Of a stretch of 64,000 nt of DNA, positions 28,726 through 42,200 are shown one piece after another. The position numbers and the translations under genes were made by a program. Source of the DNA: Flavonifractor sp. An306 (lineage in GTDB: Bacteria; Bacillota; Clostridia; Oscillospirales; Oscillospiraceae); assembly GCF_002159455.1 (NCBI RefSeq), contig NZ_NFIQ01000003.1:1-64000 (forward strand). The letters run 5' to 3'. Position 1 is the first letter of the stretch. Every line of letters begins with the position of its first letter. The notes below the pieces were generated by a model. That model saw only the letters and a program-made list of their open reading frames with translations, did not search any database and had not been told where the DNA came from.

Positions 28726-31050
28726 AAGCTCGCTTCCTTTCTCGGTTTGGGGTGGATTGCCGGGAGCAGGGGAGGGGACCCGATGCTCCGGCTGGAAAAA
28801 TTTAAGCCGCAGCGCGTTGGTGACCACGCATACAGAGCTCATGCTCATGGCGGCGGCGGCAAACATGGGGGAGAGCTGGAGGTGGAACAGGGGATACCAC
28901 ACACCGGCGGCCAGGGGAATGCCGATGATGTTGTAGATAAAGGCCCAGAACAGGTTTTCCTTGATGTTCCGGATTACCTTCTTGGACAGCTTTACGGCGG
29001 TCACCGCGTCCAGCAGGTCGCTCTTCATCAGCACGATATCTGCCGACTCGATGGCCACGTCGGTGCCCGCTCCGATGGCGATGCCCACATCGGCCCGGGC
29101 CAGGGCGGGGGCGTCGTTGATGCCGTCTCCCACCATAGCCACCCGCTTGCCCTGGGCCTGGAGCTCCGCCACGGTTTTCTCCTTGTCCTGGGGCAGTACC
29201 TCGGCGATGACCCGGTCCACATTCAGGGCCTTGCCCACCGCCTCGGCGGTGCGGCGGTTATCGCCGGTGAGCATGATCACGTCGATGCCCATGGCCTGGA
29301 ATCCGGCCACTGCCTCGGCGCTGGTGGGCTTGGGGGTGTCGGCCACCGCCACAATGCCCAGCAGCTTGCCGCTCTCGGCAAAGAACAGGGGGGTCTTGCC
29401 CTCCTGGGCCAGAGCCTCCGCCTGGGCGGCGAAGGGGCCCAGCCCAATCCCTGCCTCCTCCAGCATGGCCCGGTTGCCCGCCAGCACGGGAGCGCCGTGG
29501 AGGGTAGCGGAGATCCCCCGGCCGGGAGTGGCCAGAAAGTCCGCCACCTGTACCAGGGGGATGTTCCGCTGCCGGGTCTCTGCCAGGATGGCCTCCGCCA
29601 GAGGGTGCTCGGAGGGCTGCTCCAGGGAGGCGGCTACGCACAACAGCTCCTCCTCCGTCACCCCCTCCGCCATCCGGCAGTCAGTGACCACCGGCTTGCC
29701 CTGGGTGAGGGTACCCGTTTTGTCCAGCACCACCGCCCCGATGGTGTGCAGGGTCTCCAAAGCCTCGGCGGACTTGATCAGGATGCCGTTTTCCGCCCCC
29801 TTGCCGGTGCCCACCATAATGGCCACCGGGGTGGCCAGCCCCAGGGCGCAGGGGCAGGAGATTACCAGCACCGCCACCCCGGCGGTGAGAGCCCGGGTGA
29901 TGTCCCCGCCGGTGGCCAGCAGCCACACGATGGCGGTGATCACAGCAATGGCGATGACAGTGGGGACGAAGATACCCGCCACCTTGTCGGCCAGCTTGGC
30001 GATGGGGGCCTTGGAGGAGGCGGCCTCCTCCACCAGACGGATCATCTGGGCCAGGGTTGTGTCCTCGCCCACCCGCAGGGCCCGGAAGGTAAAGGAGCCG
30101 GACTTGTTGATGGAGGCGGCGGCCACCTTGTCCCCCGGCCCCTTCTCCACCGGCAGGGATTCGCCGGTGAGGGCGGACTCGTCCACGGAGGAGCGGCCCT
30201 CGGTTACCACCCCGTCCACCGGGATCCGGCCGCCGGGGCGTACCACCACCAGCTCATCCACCCGCACCTCCTCCACTGGGATCTCCACCTCGGCCCCGTC
30301 CCGGAGCACCGTGGCGGTCTTGGGGGCCAGATCCATCAGCCGGGTGATGGCCTGGCTGGTTTTGCCCTTGGAACGGGTCTCCAGCCATTTGCCCAGGGTG
30401 ATGAGGGTGAGGATCATGCCCGCCGACTCAAAGTACAGGTCCATGGACCAGCGGTCCACCCGGGCCTGATCCCCGTGGCCCAGGCCCCAGGCGATCTGGA
30501 ACAGGGCGGCGATGCCGTAGACCATGGCGGCGGCGGAGCCCAGAGCGATGAGAGAGTCCATATTGGGAGCCTGGCGCCACAGGGATTTGAAGCCCACCTT
30601 GTAGTATTTGTCGTTGATGTAGAGGATGGGCAGGGTGAGCAGGAACTGGAGAAAGGCCACCACAAACACATTGCCCGGGTCGTGGAAGAAGGCGGGCAGG
30701 GGCCAGCCCATCATATGGCCCATGGACAGGTAGAACAGGGGCACCAGAAAGACCAGAGAGGCGCAGAACCGCCGCTTCATTCCAGCGGCCTCCTCCTCCA
30801 TCAGGTTTTCCTGGCGGACCGGGGCGGCTGCGGCGGACGCCTGGGGCAGGGAGGCCCCATAGCCCGCCTCCTCTACCGCCTGAATGATGCGGGCGGCATC
30901 GGTGGCCCCCTCCTGGTACTCCACCAGCATGGAGTTGCCTAGCAGGTTCACATTGACCTGGTCCACACCGGCCAGGTGACACACCGCCTTTTCCACGTGG
31001 GCGGAGCAGGCGGAACAGGTCATGCCGGTGACGTTGAATTTTTGCTTCAT
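28519..31050 (-). CDS. copA: copper-exporting P1B-type ATPase with N- and C-terminal HMA domains
   Basis: The 843-residue CopA-type ATPase should export Cu(I) from the cytoplasm. It has an N-terminal heavy-metal-binding domain (GMTCSAC, Cys 12 and 15), TM segments, the actuator TGES loop ([11 protein letters not shown]), the metal-gating CPC in [15 protein letters not shown], the phosphorylation site DKTGT, the hinge [11 protein letters not shown], and an unusual C-terminal HMA domain of 68 residues with GMMCAHC. The C-terminal domain looks like a fused CopZ chaperone and is preceded by a ribosome-site-like AAAGGAAG and an in-frame ATG at 28725. The csoR gene lies 30 bp upstream in the same operon. 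The ribosome site at 31050 is weak (GGTGAG). Confidence 0.95.
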   Translation of the reverse strand: MKQKFNVTGMTCSACSAHVEKAVCHLAGVDQVNVNLLGNSMLVEYQEGATDAARIIQAVEEAGYGASLPQASAAAAPVRQENLMEEEAAGMKRRFCASLVFLVPLFYLSMGHMMGWPLPAFFHDPGNVFVVAFLQFLLTLPILYINDKYYKVGFKSLWRQAPNMDSLIALGSAAAMVYGIAALFQIAWGLGHGDQARVDRWSMDLYFESAGMILTLITLGKWLETRSKGKTSQAITRLMDLAPKTATVLRDGAEVEIPVEEVRVDELVVVRPGGRIPVDGVVTEGRSSVDESALTGESLPVEKGPGDKVAAASINKSGSFTFRALRVGEDTTLAQMIRLVEEAASSKAPIAKLADKVAGIFVPTVIAIAVITAIVWLLATGGDITRALTAGVAVLVISCPCALGLATPVAIMVGTGKGAENGILIKSAEALETLHTIGAVVLDKTGTLTQGKPVVTDCRMAEGVTEEELLCVAASLEQPSEHPLAEAILAETRQRNIPLVQVADFLATPGRGISATLHGAPVLAGNRAMLEEAGIGLGPFAAQAEALAQEGKTPLFFAESGKLLGIVAVADTPKPTSAEAVAGFQAMGIDVIMLTGDNRRTAEAVGKALNVDRVIAEVLPQDKEKTVAELQAQGKRVAMVGDGINDAPALARADVGIAIGAGTDVAIESADIVLMKSDLLDAVTAVKLSKKVIRNIKENLFWAFIYNIIGIPLAAGVWYPLFHLQLSPMFAAAAMSMSSVCVVTNALRLKFFQPEHRVPSPAPGNPPQTEKGSELMTKTMVIEGMMCAHCQAHVEKALNALDGVSATVNLEAKTATVTLDAPVSDDVLKDAVVQAGYEVVSIS

Positions 31051-31080
31051 GGTCTCACCAGACTTTCTAACGGAAACAGG

Positions 31081-31344
31081 TTACTTCAAAATGCGGCCCA
31101 GGGTCTGGACGAATTCGTCGATCTTGGCGCTCCGCTCCTCCGGAGAGGCGGCCTCCTGGACACAGTGTTTCAGGTGGGCCGCCAGGATCTCCTTGTTGGC
31201 CCGGTTGAGAATGGCCTCGGTGGCCATCAGCTGCTGTGAAATGTCGATGCAATACCGGTTTTCTTCCACCATTTTCAAAATACCGTCCATCTGTCCCCGG
31301 GCGGTTTTCAGCAGACGCAGGATGGTTTTGGTATCTGCCATCAT
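31081..31344 (-). CDS. csoR: copper-sensing transcriptional repressor CsoR
   Basis: The 87-residue all-helical repressor of the CsoR/RcnR family has the Cu(I) ligand set Cys-His-Cys: Cys in ENRYCIDI, then His and Cys in AAHLKHCVQEA with i/i+4 spacing. Copper binding should release DNA and switch on copA. The start is one of the paired ATGs at 31344/31341. Further upstream in frame the codons lie in the promoter and operator. The palindrome at 31351-31367 sits between the -10 element and this start, which is consistent with autoregulation. CopA follows 30 bp downstream. Confidence 0.95.
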   Translation of the reverse strand: MMADTKTILRLLKTARGQMDGILKMVEENRYCIDISQQLMATEAILNRANKEILAAHLKHCVQEAASPEERSAKIDEFVQTLGRILK

Positions 31345-31350
31345 AGAGTA

Positions 31351-31367
31351 ACACCCCCCTGGGGTGT
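31351..31367 (-). promoter_or_regulatory. CsoR operator
   Basis: Perfect palindrome ACACCCC-CCT-GGGGTGT, a GC-tract dyad of the type recognised by CsoR, located at the expected transcription start between the -10 box and the csoR ATG. Confidence 0.85.
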
Positions 31368-31396
31368 AGTATACGACAAGGCACAAAAAAAGTCAA
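31368..31396 (-). promoter_or_regulatory. promoter of csoR-copA
   Basis: On the minus strand, TTGACT (31391-31396), 17 nt, TATACT (31368-31373). The -35 box is formed by the end of the preceding terminator stem. Confidence 0.85.
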
Positions 31397-31421
31397 GGCC
31401 CTTTTCAGAAGGGCCTTGACT
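31385..31421 (-). terminator. intrinsic terminator of the DUF378 gene
   Basis: Perfect 13-bp stem (AGTCAAGGCCCTT and complement, 31391-31421) with a 5-nt loop and seven T residues on the minus strand, 15 bp after the DUF378 stop. Confidence 0.95.
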
Positions 31422-31435
31422 AGAGCGGGTGTTCG

Positions 31436-31642
31436 TCAGGCGTCTTTGGAGTGGGAGTCCCGGAAGAGCAGGGAAATGCACCACAGGGCCGCCAGACCCA
31501 CCAGGGCGTAAATAATGCGGCTGACCATGCTGGTCTGTCCGCCGAACAGGGCTGCCACGATGTCAAACCGGAACAGGCCGATGCTGCCCCAGTTGAGGCC
31601 GCCGATGATGGCCAGGATCAGGGCGATCTTGTCAAGAATCAT
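31436..31642 (-). CDS. DUF378 small membrane protein (YuzA-like)
   Basis: The 68-residue protein has two TM segments (about 5-24 and 38-58). The first carries the hallmark IGGLNWGSIGLF and the region between them FDIVAALFGG, which define the DUF378/YuzA family. The function of the family is unknown. GAGGAGG lies about 11 nt before the ATG. It stands alone between a possible TATAAT at 31703-31708 and a strong terminator at 31385-31421. Confidence 0.9.
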   Translation of the reverse strand: MILDKIALILAIIGGLNWGSIGLFRFDIVAALFGGQTSMVSRIIYALVGLAALWCISLLFRDSHSKDA

Positions 31643-31739
31643 AGGATATGCTGCCTCCTCAAATTTGAGATACCGTGGCTAGTATCCGCGCATAAGAGGC
31701 AAATTATACGGCCTTCCAAATTTTAAAACAGTCGAAAAA

Positions 31740-32613
31740 TTATGGTGATTCAGGCGGGGCTTTTCGCTGGGACAGGGCCAGGCCGGCCAGGATCAGGGCG
31801 ATGGCGCCCAGGGTGAGGGCGGTGACCGGCTCCCGGAGGATCAGGGCGGAGGCCGCCACGGTGATCACCGGCATCAGGTAGAGGTAGACGTTGGTGGCCA
31901 CCGGGCCGATGAGGGCGGAGGCCTTGTTCCAGGCCAGAAAGCACAGGGCGGAGGCCCCGATGCCCAGGTAGAGGGTGTTGCCCAGCAGCGTGGGCTGGGC
32001 AAAGCGGGTCAAATCGGGCGCCAGGCCGCCGCCCCACAGGAAGGGGAGGGTGAAGAGCAGGCCCCAGAAAAAGATTTTGCGGGTGCTCTGCAGCTCGCTC
32101 AGGCCGGAGTTGGCCTGGGCCCACTCCAGGCACACGCTGTATCCGCCCCAGCAGACGGCCGCCGCCAGGGAGAGCAGGATGCCCAGAGGGTTGGAGTCAA
32201 AGGACTCCCCCTCGGCCAGGGAGATGAGGGCGATGCCCGCCATGGCCAGGCAGAAGCCGATAAAAAAGGCCGGTCCCGGCCGCCGGGACCGGCGGCACAG
32301 CCACAGCAGCAGGGCGGTAAACATGGGGGCAGCGGCGATGATCAGCCCCACCGTGGAAGCCAGGGAGAACTCCAGCGCGTAGTTTTCCAGAATGGAGTAG
32401 AAGGTGAGCCCGGTGAGGCCGCAGCACACAAAGGGGAGCTCCTGTTTCACGCCTTTGGGGAGCAGGGGCCTGGGGGAGCAGAGGAAGAGCACCGCCCAGG
32501 CCAGCAGGAACCGGAACACCAGAATTTCCACCGGGTAATACCTTGGTGGAGATATAGGTGGTGCCCCACACCGCCGATACGGCCAGCGCCAAGTGATTTT
32601 TCACGCAGTCCAT
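31740..32613 (-). pseudogene. EamA/DMT-family permease, frameshifted near the N-terminus
   Basis: This gene encodes a ten-TM drug/metabolite transporter of the EamA family, broken near its start. The N-terminal piece (ATG 32613 or GTG 32604, after AAAGGA) reads NHLALAVSAVWGTTYISTKV, the normal first TM. The remaining protein is in another frame from about 32531 (VEILVFRFLLAWAV) and runs intact to 31740. The loop between TM1 and TM2 is also about five residues short, so this is probably a small deletion with a net frame change near 32532-32545, not a single base-call error. No promoter is visible between the upstream terminator and the start. Confidence 0.8.
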
Positions 32614-32621
32614 CCTTTCGC

Positions 32622-32656
32622 AAAAAACAGCGTGCGCGGAAACCGCGCACGCTGTT
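32622..32656 (-). terminator. intrinsic terminator of the NlpC/P60 gene
   Basis: Perfect 14-bp stem with an AAA/TTT loop (32626-32656), followed by six T residues on the minus strand. The plus strand also has a T run (32659-32663), so it may act in both directions. Confidence 0.95.
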
Positions 32657-32696
32657 CGTTTTTCTTTACCGATCCATTTGCCTGCCAAGCAATGGA

Positions 32697-33608
32697 TTAC
32701 AGGACCCGGCGGGCGTACACATACACGTTGTTGTAGTAGCCGCTGGTCAGGTTGTCATAGCGAACTTCGTATGTATTGGTGGAGGCGTGGATGAACTGGC
32801 CGCCGCCCACATAGATACCCACATGAGAGACGGGCTTGCTGCCGCCGGACTTGAAGAACACCAGGTCGCCGGGCTGCAGCTCGCTCTTGGAAACGGACAC
32901 GCCGTTGGAGAGCTGGCCGGTGGCGGTGCGGTTCAAGGTGTAGCCGAAGTGACGGTACACATAGGAGGTAAAGCCGGAGCAGTCAAAGCTGTTGGGGCCG
33001 TTGCCGCCGTACACATAGGGGGTGCCCAGGAACTGAGCGGCGTAATCCACGATCTGCTGGCCCAGGCTGCTGGAGGCGGCCACCACAGTGCCGTCGCCCC
33101 GGGAGCCGGCGGAATCCTTGCAGGTGACCATGTACTCGCTGCTGACATAGCCCACAGAGCCGCCGCTGGTCTTGATCTTGTACCAGCCGTTGTCAATGCC
33201 CACGATAGTCACCACAGCCCCATCGTTCAGGGAGGTAACCTTGCTGTAATCAGTGCCAGGTCCGCTGCGCACGTTCAGGGGAGAACCGTCCGTCTCAACC
33301 AGGCCGTAGCCGATGGTCACGTCGGCCTTGGTGGAGACATCCAAGTAATCGGCGGACATATAGCCCTCCACGGACTTGTAGTCCACCTTGTACCAGCCGT
33401 TGGATTCCTCCTCCAGGATCACCACCACGTCGCCCTTGGAGGCGGTGGCCAGGATGGTGGAGGAGCTGTTGGCCTCCTCCCGCAGGCGGAGCGCGTCGGT
33501 GTTGACGGTACCGGCGCCCACGCTGGCGGCGGAAGCGCCTACCACACAGACGGCGGAGACGGCGACGGTCAGAAGAGCGGTGCGTACGAACTTGGCAGGC
33601 AATATCAT
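32697..33608 (-). CDS. secreted NlpC/P60 peptidoglycan hydrolase with SH3b domains
   Basis: The 303-residue exported cell-wall hydrolase is expected to cleave gamma-D-Glu-diaminopimelate bonds. The start is ATG 33608 (MILPAKFVRTALL), with GGAGG upstream. Residues 1-28 form a signal peptide ending ASA. Two bacterial SH3 domains follow (about 30-95, DALRLREEANSSS; about 100-165, LNVRSGPGTDYSKV), then the papain-like NlpC/P60 domain with catalytic Cys in FDCSGFTSY, His in VSHVGIYVGGG and the third polar residue in FIHAS. All catalytic positions are present. A 96-residue unknown gene lies upstream on the same strand. Confidence 0.94.
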   Translation of the reverse strand: MILPAKFVRTALLTVAVSAVCVVGASAASVGAGTVNTDALRLREEANSSSTILATASKGDVVVILEEESNGWYKVDYKSVEGYMSADYLDVSTKADVTIGYGLVETDGSPLNVRSGPGTDYSKVTSLNDGAVVTIVGIDNGWYKIKTSGGSVGYVSSEYMVTCKDSAGSRGDGTVVAASSSLGQQIVDYAAQFLGTPYVYGGNGPNSFDCSGFTSYVYRHFGYTLNRTATGQLSNGVSVSKSELQPGDLVFFKSGGSKPVSHVGIYVGGGQFIHASTNTYEVRYDNLTSGYYNNVYVYARRVL

Positions 33609-33666
33609 TGGTAAATTCCTCCATTCAGAATAATGCCCCGCAGAGGCGCGGGGAAGGGGCGCGGAG

Positions 33667-33957
33667 TTACTTGCTGGAGAGCGCCCGGTCCAGCCAGACG
33701 GAGGCCACATCCATAGCGGCGTACAGGCTGTCTTTCTCTGTCTTTTTCACCACCCGGTCCCGGCTTTTCAGGTCGGGGTCGGTGAGCTGCAGCTGGACGG
33801 AGACCTTGGTGGCCACGTCCATGTCCTTGTCCTTCTTCTGGTCCAGAACCTGGAGCATGATGATATATTTTTCCGCCATGCTGCCGTAATAGATCAGGCT
33901 GTCTTTCCGGCGCAGCGGATGGCCTTTATAAGTCAGAGGAATGGCTTGAGCTGACAT
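33667..33957 (-). CDS. conserved hypothetical protein, 96 residues
   Basis: This is a small soluble protein (MSAQAIPLTYKGHPLRRKD) with strong translation signals: AAGGAGGT 6 nt before the ATG. It has a predicted strand-rich N-terminal half containing LRRKDSLIYYGSMAEKYIIM and a charged helical C-terminus. I do not recognise a family. It is transcribed from the promoter at 34009-34037. The NlpC/P60 gene follows after 58 bp containing a GC hairpin without a T tract, so the two may share a transcript. It has no signal peptide and no membrane segment. Confidence 0.8.
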   Translation of the reverse strand: MSAQAIPLTYKGHPLRRKDSLIYYGSMAEKYIIMLQVLDQKKDKDMDVATKVSVQLQLTDPDLKSRDRVVKKTEKDSLYAAMDVASVWLDRALSSK

Positions 33958-34008
33958 AATACCTCCTTAAAGACTGGGTTGTTACTGATTTTTAAAAACT
34001 GTAACCAA

Positions 34009-34037
34009 ATTGTAACACGTTGTTTCCAAAGAGTCAA
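34009..34037 (-). promoter_or_regulatory. promoter of the 33957 gene
   Basis: On the minus strand, TTGACT (34032-34037), 17 nt, TACAAT (34009-34014). Confidence 0.75.
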
Positions 34038-34079
34038 CCGTTTTTCTGCAATTTTTCAGGAATTGGCACGGAACGGGTC

Positions 34080-35447
34080 TTACGGTTGGGGAACGATCTG
34101 ATTTTTGCCTTTCCCTGTCTGGCGCAGCTCCAGCCAGAGCGCACAGCAGGCATAGGCCAGAGCCGCCAGGATCAGCAGAGATTCCACCAGCATGGTATAG
34201 GTTTTGCCCCCCAGCTGGAGCACGAAGGTGTACCGCTGCCGGAAGTAGACCAGATAGGCGCTGAGGGAGGCCAGCTGCGCCAGCGCCGGGGCGGGGAGGT
34301 GGCTGGGCATGGCGCAGGCCCACACCAGGGTGAGCACGTCGGCCAGAAAGAAATAGCGGTCGTGCATATAGGGCAGCAGGAAGGGGACCCCCAGAGCCAG
34401 CACCACGCCGGCGGAGAGCAGGGCGCTGTCGGTCAGCCGCCTGCGGAATACAAACAGGGCCCCCAGCAGGAGCAGCACCAGCACGAAGGCGGCCAGGATG
34501 CCCGCCCGGGCCGCCGGAGCCTCCGCCACCGAAGCGCCGTAGGGGAGGAAGGAATAAATGGAGGCGGAGTTGTAGTTCAGGCTGCCGGCCCCCTCCTGGG
34601 TCTGGCCCACGTAGACGCTGAGGATGTCCCCCAGGGGTTTGCCCAGCAGCAGGGCGGGGACGCAGGTGACGGCGTAGGCGGCGGGGAAGAGGAAGAGGTG
34701 GCGGAACCTGATCCGGCCCGCCAGCCACAGGGCCCCCCAAAGGGGGAGAATGAAAACGGTCTGGAGCTTGAAGGAGAAGGCGACCCCCAGCAGCGTGAGA
34801 GAGGCGGCGCCCCGCCGCTCCAGGGCGGAGGCCAGGGCGTGGAGGACCAGAGCGCCGTAGAGGGCGTCGCACTGTCCCCAGTAGGCCCCGTTGAGCATGA
34901 CGGTGGGGAGCAGCAGCAGGGCGCAGAAGCACAACAGCGGCCGCAGGCTGTCCGCCTCGGAGAAATGGGCCGCCAGCCGGGCTCCGCCCCAGGCCAGAAC
35001 TACGTCGAACAGGATGGAGAAAAGCTTGATCAGGTAGAGGTCGGGGATGGGCAGATAGGAGATGGCGGCTAAAAAATAGAGGTAGGGGGCGTTGTAGTTG
35101 CCGATGGGCAGCCTGATGGCCCCAAAGCCGCCGTTGTCCCGGAGGGTGGCCACCCACTGGGACAGGAAGATCTCGTAATCTGAGGAGACGTAGGAGAGCA
35201 TCATGGCCCGGAAGAAAAAGGCCAGGCCGATGGGGAGCAGGGCAGTGAGCAGCCGGCTGGGCGGGGTGCGGCCAAAGACCCGGAGCACCGCCAGGGCCAG
35301 CACGGCCAACAGCAGCAGGAGGAGATAGACCGCCAGCCGTGCGCCCTCCGTGCCCCGGTCCAGGTTCAGGACGGGGAGCGCGGCCACACCCAGCAGGGCC
35401 AGCCCGGCGCAGCCGCAGGCCAGGGAGAGGGGAGAACAGGACTTCAT
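34080..35447 (-). CDS. GT-C-type membrane glycosyltransferase
   Basis: The 455-residue polytopic protein has about eleven TM segments and resembles the GT-C superfamily (GT39/GT87-like mannosyl- or arabinosyltransferases using polyprenyl-phosphate sugars). The first extracytoplasmic loop has an acidic motif SSDYEIFLSQW, then LPIGNYNAPYLYFLAAISYL. A later loop has NGAYWGQCDALYGALVLH, a motif seen in this group. Probably it adds a sugar to a cell-envelope glycan on the outer face of the membrane. Donor and acceptor are unknown. The start is ATG 35447 with GAGGTG upstream. A GTG six bases earlier is less likely. It lies between the rpoC terminator and the 34037 promoter, alone. Confidence 0.78.
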   Translation of the reverse strand: MKSCSPLSLACGCAGLALLGVAALPVLNLDRGTEGARLAVYLLLLLLAVLALAVLRVFGRTPPSRLLTALLPIGLAFFFRAMMLSYVSSDYEIFLSQWVATLRDNGGFGAIRLPIGNYNAPYLYFLAAISYLPIPDLYLIKLFSILFDVVLAWGGARLAAHFSEADSLRPLLCFCALLLLPTVMLNGAYWGQCDALYGALVLHALASALERRGAASLTLLGVAFSFKLQTVFILPLWGALWLAGRIRFRHLFLFPAAYAVTCVPALLLGKPLGDILSVYVGQTQEGAGSLNYNSASIYSFLPYGASVAEAPAARAGILAAFVLVLLLLGALFVFRRRLTDSALLSAGVVLALGVPFLLPYMHDRYFFLADVLTLVWACAMPSHLPAPALAQLASLSAYLVYFRQRYTFVLQLGGKTYTMLVESLLILAALAYACCALWLELRQTGKGKNQIVPQP

Positions 35448-35463
35448 AAGCACACCTCACAAT

Positions 35464-35496
35464 CAAAAAGGGCCCGGAGCGATACTCCGGGCCCTT
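35464..35496 (-). terminator. intrinsic terminator of rpoBC
   Basis: Perfect 12-bp stem (AAGGGCCCGGAG and complement, 35468-35496) with a CGATA loop, then TTTTTGATT on the minus strand, 11 bp after the rpoC stop. Confidence 0.95.
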
Positions 35497-35507
35497 GGAA
35501 ACAGAGG

Positions 35508-39275
<3,768 letters not shown>

Positions 39276-39297
39276 AGTTCTGATCGTCCTCCCTTAT

Positions 39298-42200
39298 TTA
39301 TTCCATATCATCGGCGCCGTCGCCGAAGTCGTCGTCGGAAAAATCGTCGTCGCCGTCTTCATCGCTGTCCTCGGCGATGAGGTCGTCGTCGTCGCTGCCC
39401 TCTTTCAGGGTGTAGCCCGCGGCGGCGAAGTCGGACTCCCCGCCGGCGTTGTAGCCGTAGAAGTCGTCATCGTCGTCCCGGAACTTGCCGGGCTGGTAGG
39501 TGTCCTCGTCGTCGTCCTTCAGCTCGATCTCGTTGCCCTGGTCGTCCAGCACCTTCATATCCAGGCACAGGGACTGCAGCTCCTTGATGAGAACCTTGAA
39601 GGACTCAGGCACGCCGGGCTTGGGCACGTTGTGGCCCTTGACGATGGACTCGTAGGTGCGCACACGGCCGGTCACGTCGTCGGACTTGACGGTGAGGATC
39701 TCCTGCAGGGTGTAGGCGGCGCCGTAGGCCTCCAGCGCCCACACCTCCATTTCGCCGAAGCGCTGGCCGCCGAACTGGGCCTTGCCGCCCAGAGGCTGCT
39801 GGGTGACCAGGGAGTAGGGGCCGGTGGAACGGGCGTGGATCTTGTCGTCCACCAGGTGGTGGAGCTTGAGGAAGTAGACGTAGCCCACGGTGACCGGGTT
39901 ATCGAACCGCTCGCCGGTACGGCCGTCGTACAGCCAGCTCTTGCCGTCGGGGCGCAGGCCGGCCATCTTCAGGGTCTCGGCGATGTCCTTCTCGTCGGCG
40001 CCGTTAAAGACGGGGGTGGCTACCTTCCAGCCCAGGGTCTTGGCGGCGTAGCCCAGATGGACCTCCAGCACCTGACCGATGTTCATACGGGAAGGCACGC
40101 CCAGGGGGTTCAGTACGATGTCCAGGGGGGTGCCGTCGGGCAGGAAGGGCATATCCTCCTGAGGCAGGATGCGGGACACAACACCCTTGTTGCCGTGGCG
40201 GCCGGCCATCTTGTCGCCCACGGAGATCTTCCGCTTCTGGGCGATATAGACCCGGACCACCATGTTGACACCGGGGGAGAGCTCGTCGCCCGCCTCACGG
40301 GTGAACACCTTCACGTCCACGATGATGCCGCTCTCGCCGTGGGGCACCTTCAGGGAGGTGTCACGGACCTCACGGGCCTTCTCACCAAAGATGGCCCGGA
40401 GCAGCCGCTCCTCGGCGGTGAGGTCGGTCTCGCCCTTGGGGGTGACCTTGCCCACCAGGATGTCGCCGGCACGGACCTCGGCGCCCACCCGGATGATGCC
40501 CCGCTCGTCCAGGTCCTTCAGGGCGTCCTCGCCCACGTTGGGGATATCCCGGGTGATCTCCTCGGGGCCCAGCTTGGTATCACGGGATTCGGTCTCGTAC
40601 TCCTCAATATGAATAGAGGTAAAGACGTCCTCCTTCACCATCCGCTCGTTGAGCAGGATGGCGTCCTCGTAGTTGTAGCCCTCCCAGGTCATGAAGCCCA
40701 TGAGGATGTTCTTGCCCAGGGCGATCTCGCCGTTGGAGGTGGAGGGGCCATCCACGATGACCTCGCCCTTTTCCACCCGCTGGCCGGCGTCCACGATGGG
40801 CCGCTGGTTGATGCAGGTGCCGTGGTTGGAGCGCAGGTACTTGGTCAGCTTGTAGTCGGCCACCCGGCCGCTGTCGTAGCGGACGGAGACGGCGTCGGCG
40901 GCCACCTTGGTGACGGTGCCGTCCTCCTCGGCCAGAATGGCGATCTCAGAGTCGATACAGTTCTTGTGCTCCTGGCCGGTGGCCACAATGGGAGCCTGGG
41001 TGGTGAGCAGAGGCACGGCCTGCCGCTGCATGTTGGCGCCCATCAGGGCGCGGTTGGCGTCGTCGTTCTCCAGGAAGGGGATCTGGGCGGTAGCGATGGA
41101 GAACATCATCTTGGGGGAGACGTCGATATAGTCCACCTGGTCCCGGTCCACGTCGATGATCTCGTTGCGGTGGCGGCAGGTGATACGGTCGTGTACCAGG
41201 CAGCCGTTCTCGTCCAGCGGCTCGGTGGCCTGGGCGATGGTGTACTCGTCCTCGATGTCGGCGGTCATATAGTCTACCTGGTCGGTGACCCGGCCGGTGG
41301 CCTTATCCACCTTGCGGTAGGGGGCCTCGATAAAGCCGTAACGGTTGATGCGGGCGTAAGAGGCCAGGTAGGAGATCAGGCCGATGTTGGGACCTTCGGG
41401 GGTCTCGATGGGGCACAGGCGGCCATAGTGGGAGTAGTGGACGTCTCGCACGTCGAAGGAGGCCCGGTCACGGGACAGACCGCCGGGGCCCAGGGCGGAC
41501 ATACGGCGCTTGTGGGTCAGCTCGGCCAGGGGGTTGGTCTGGTCCATGAACTGGCTCAGGGGGCTGCTGCCGAAGAACTCCTTGATGGCGGCGGTGACGG
41601 GCCGGATGTTGATGAGGGACTGGGGGGTGACGATATCCAGGTCCTGAATGGTCATCCGCTCCCGGATCACCCGCTCCATCCGGGAGAAGCCGATGCGGAA
41701 CTGGTTCTGCAGCAGCTCGCCCACGCAGCGCAGACGGCGGTTGCCCAGGTGGTCGATATCGTCGGCGTTGCCCACGCCGTGGCCCAGGCAGTTGAGGTAG
41801 TTGATGGAGGCCATGATATCGTCCACAATGATGTGCTTGGGGATCAGGTCGTCCATCCGCTCCTTAATGGCGTCCTTCAGCTCCTCGCCGGAGTAGTTCT
41901 GCAGCAGCTCCTGGAGGACGGTGAAGCGGACCTTCTCGGTGATGCCGCACTCGGCGGGGTCAAAGTCCACGAAGCCCGCCATATCCACCATGTGGTTGGA
42001 GAACACCTTGATCTGGGTGCCGTCCAGATCCAGCATGACCTCGTTGACGCCCTTGGCGTCCAGCTCCCAGGCCTGCTCCCGGGTGAGCACTACGCCGGGC
42101 TCGGCCAGGATCTCGCCGGTCATGGGATCGGCCACCGGCAGGGCCAGCTTCTGGCCGGCCAGACGGGTCCAGATGGACAGCTTTTTGTTGAACTTGTAGC

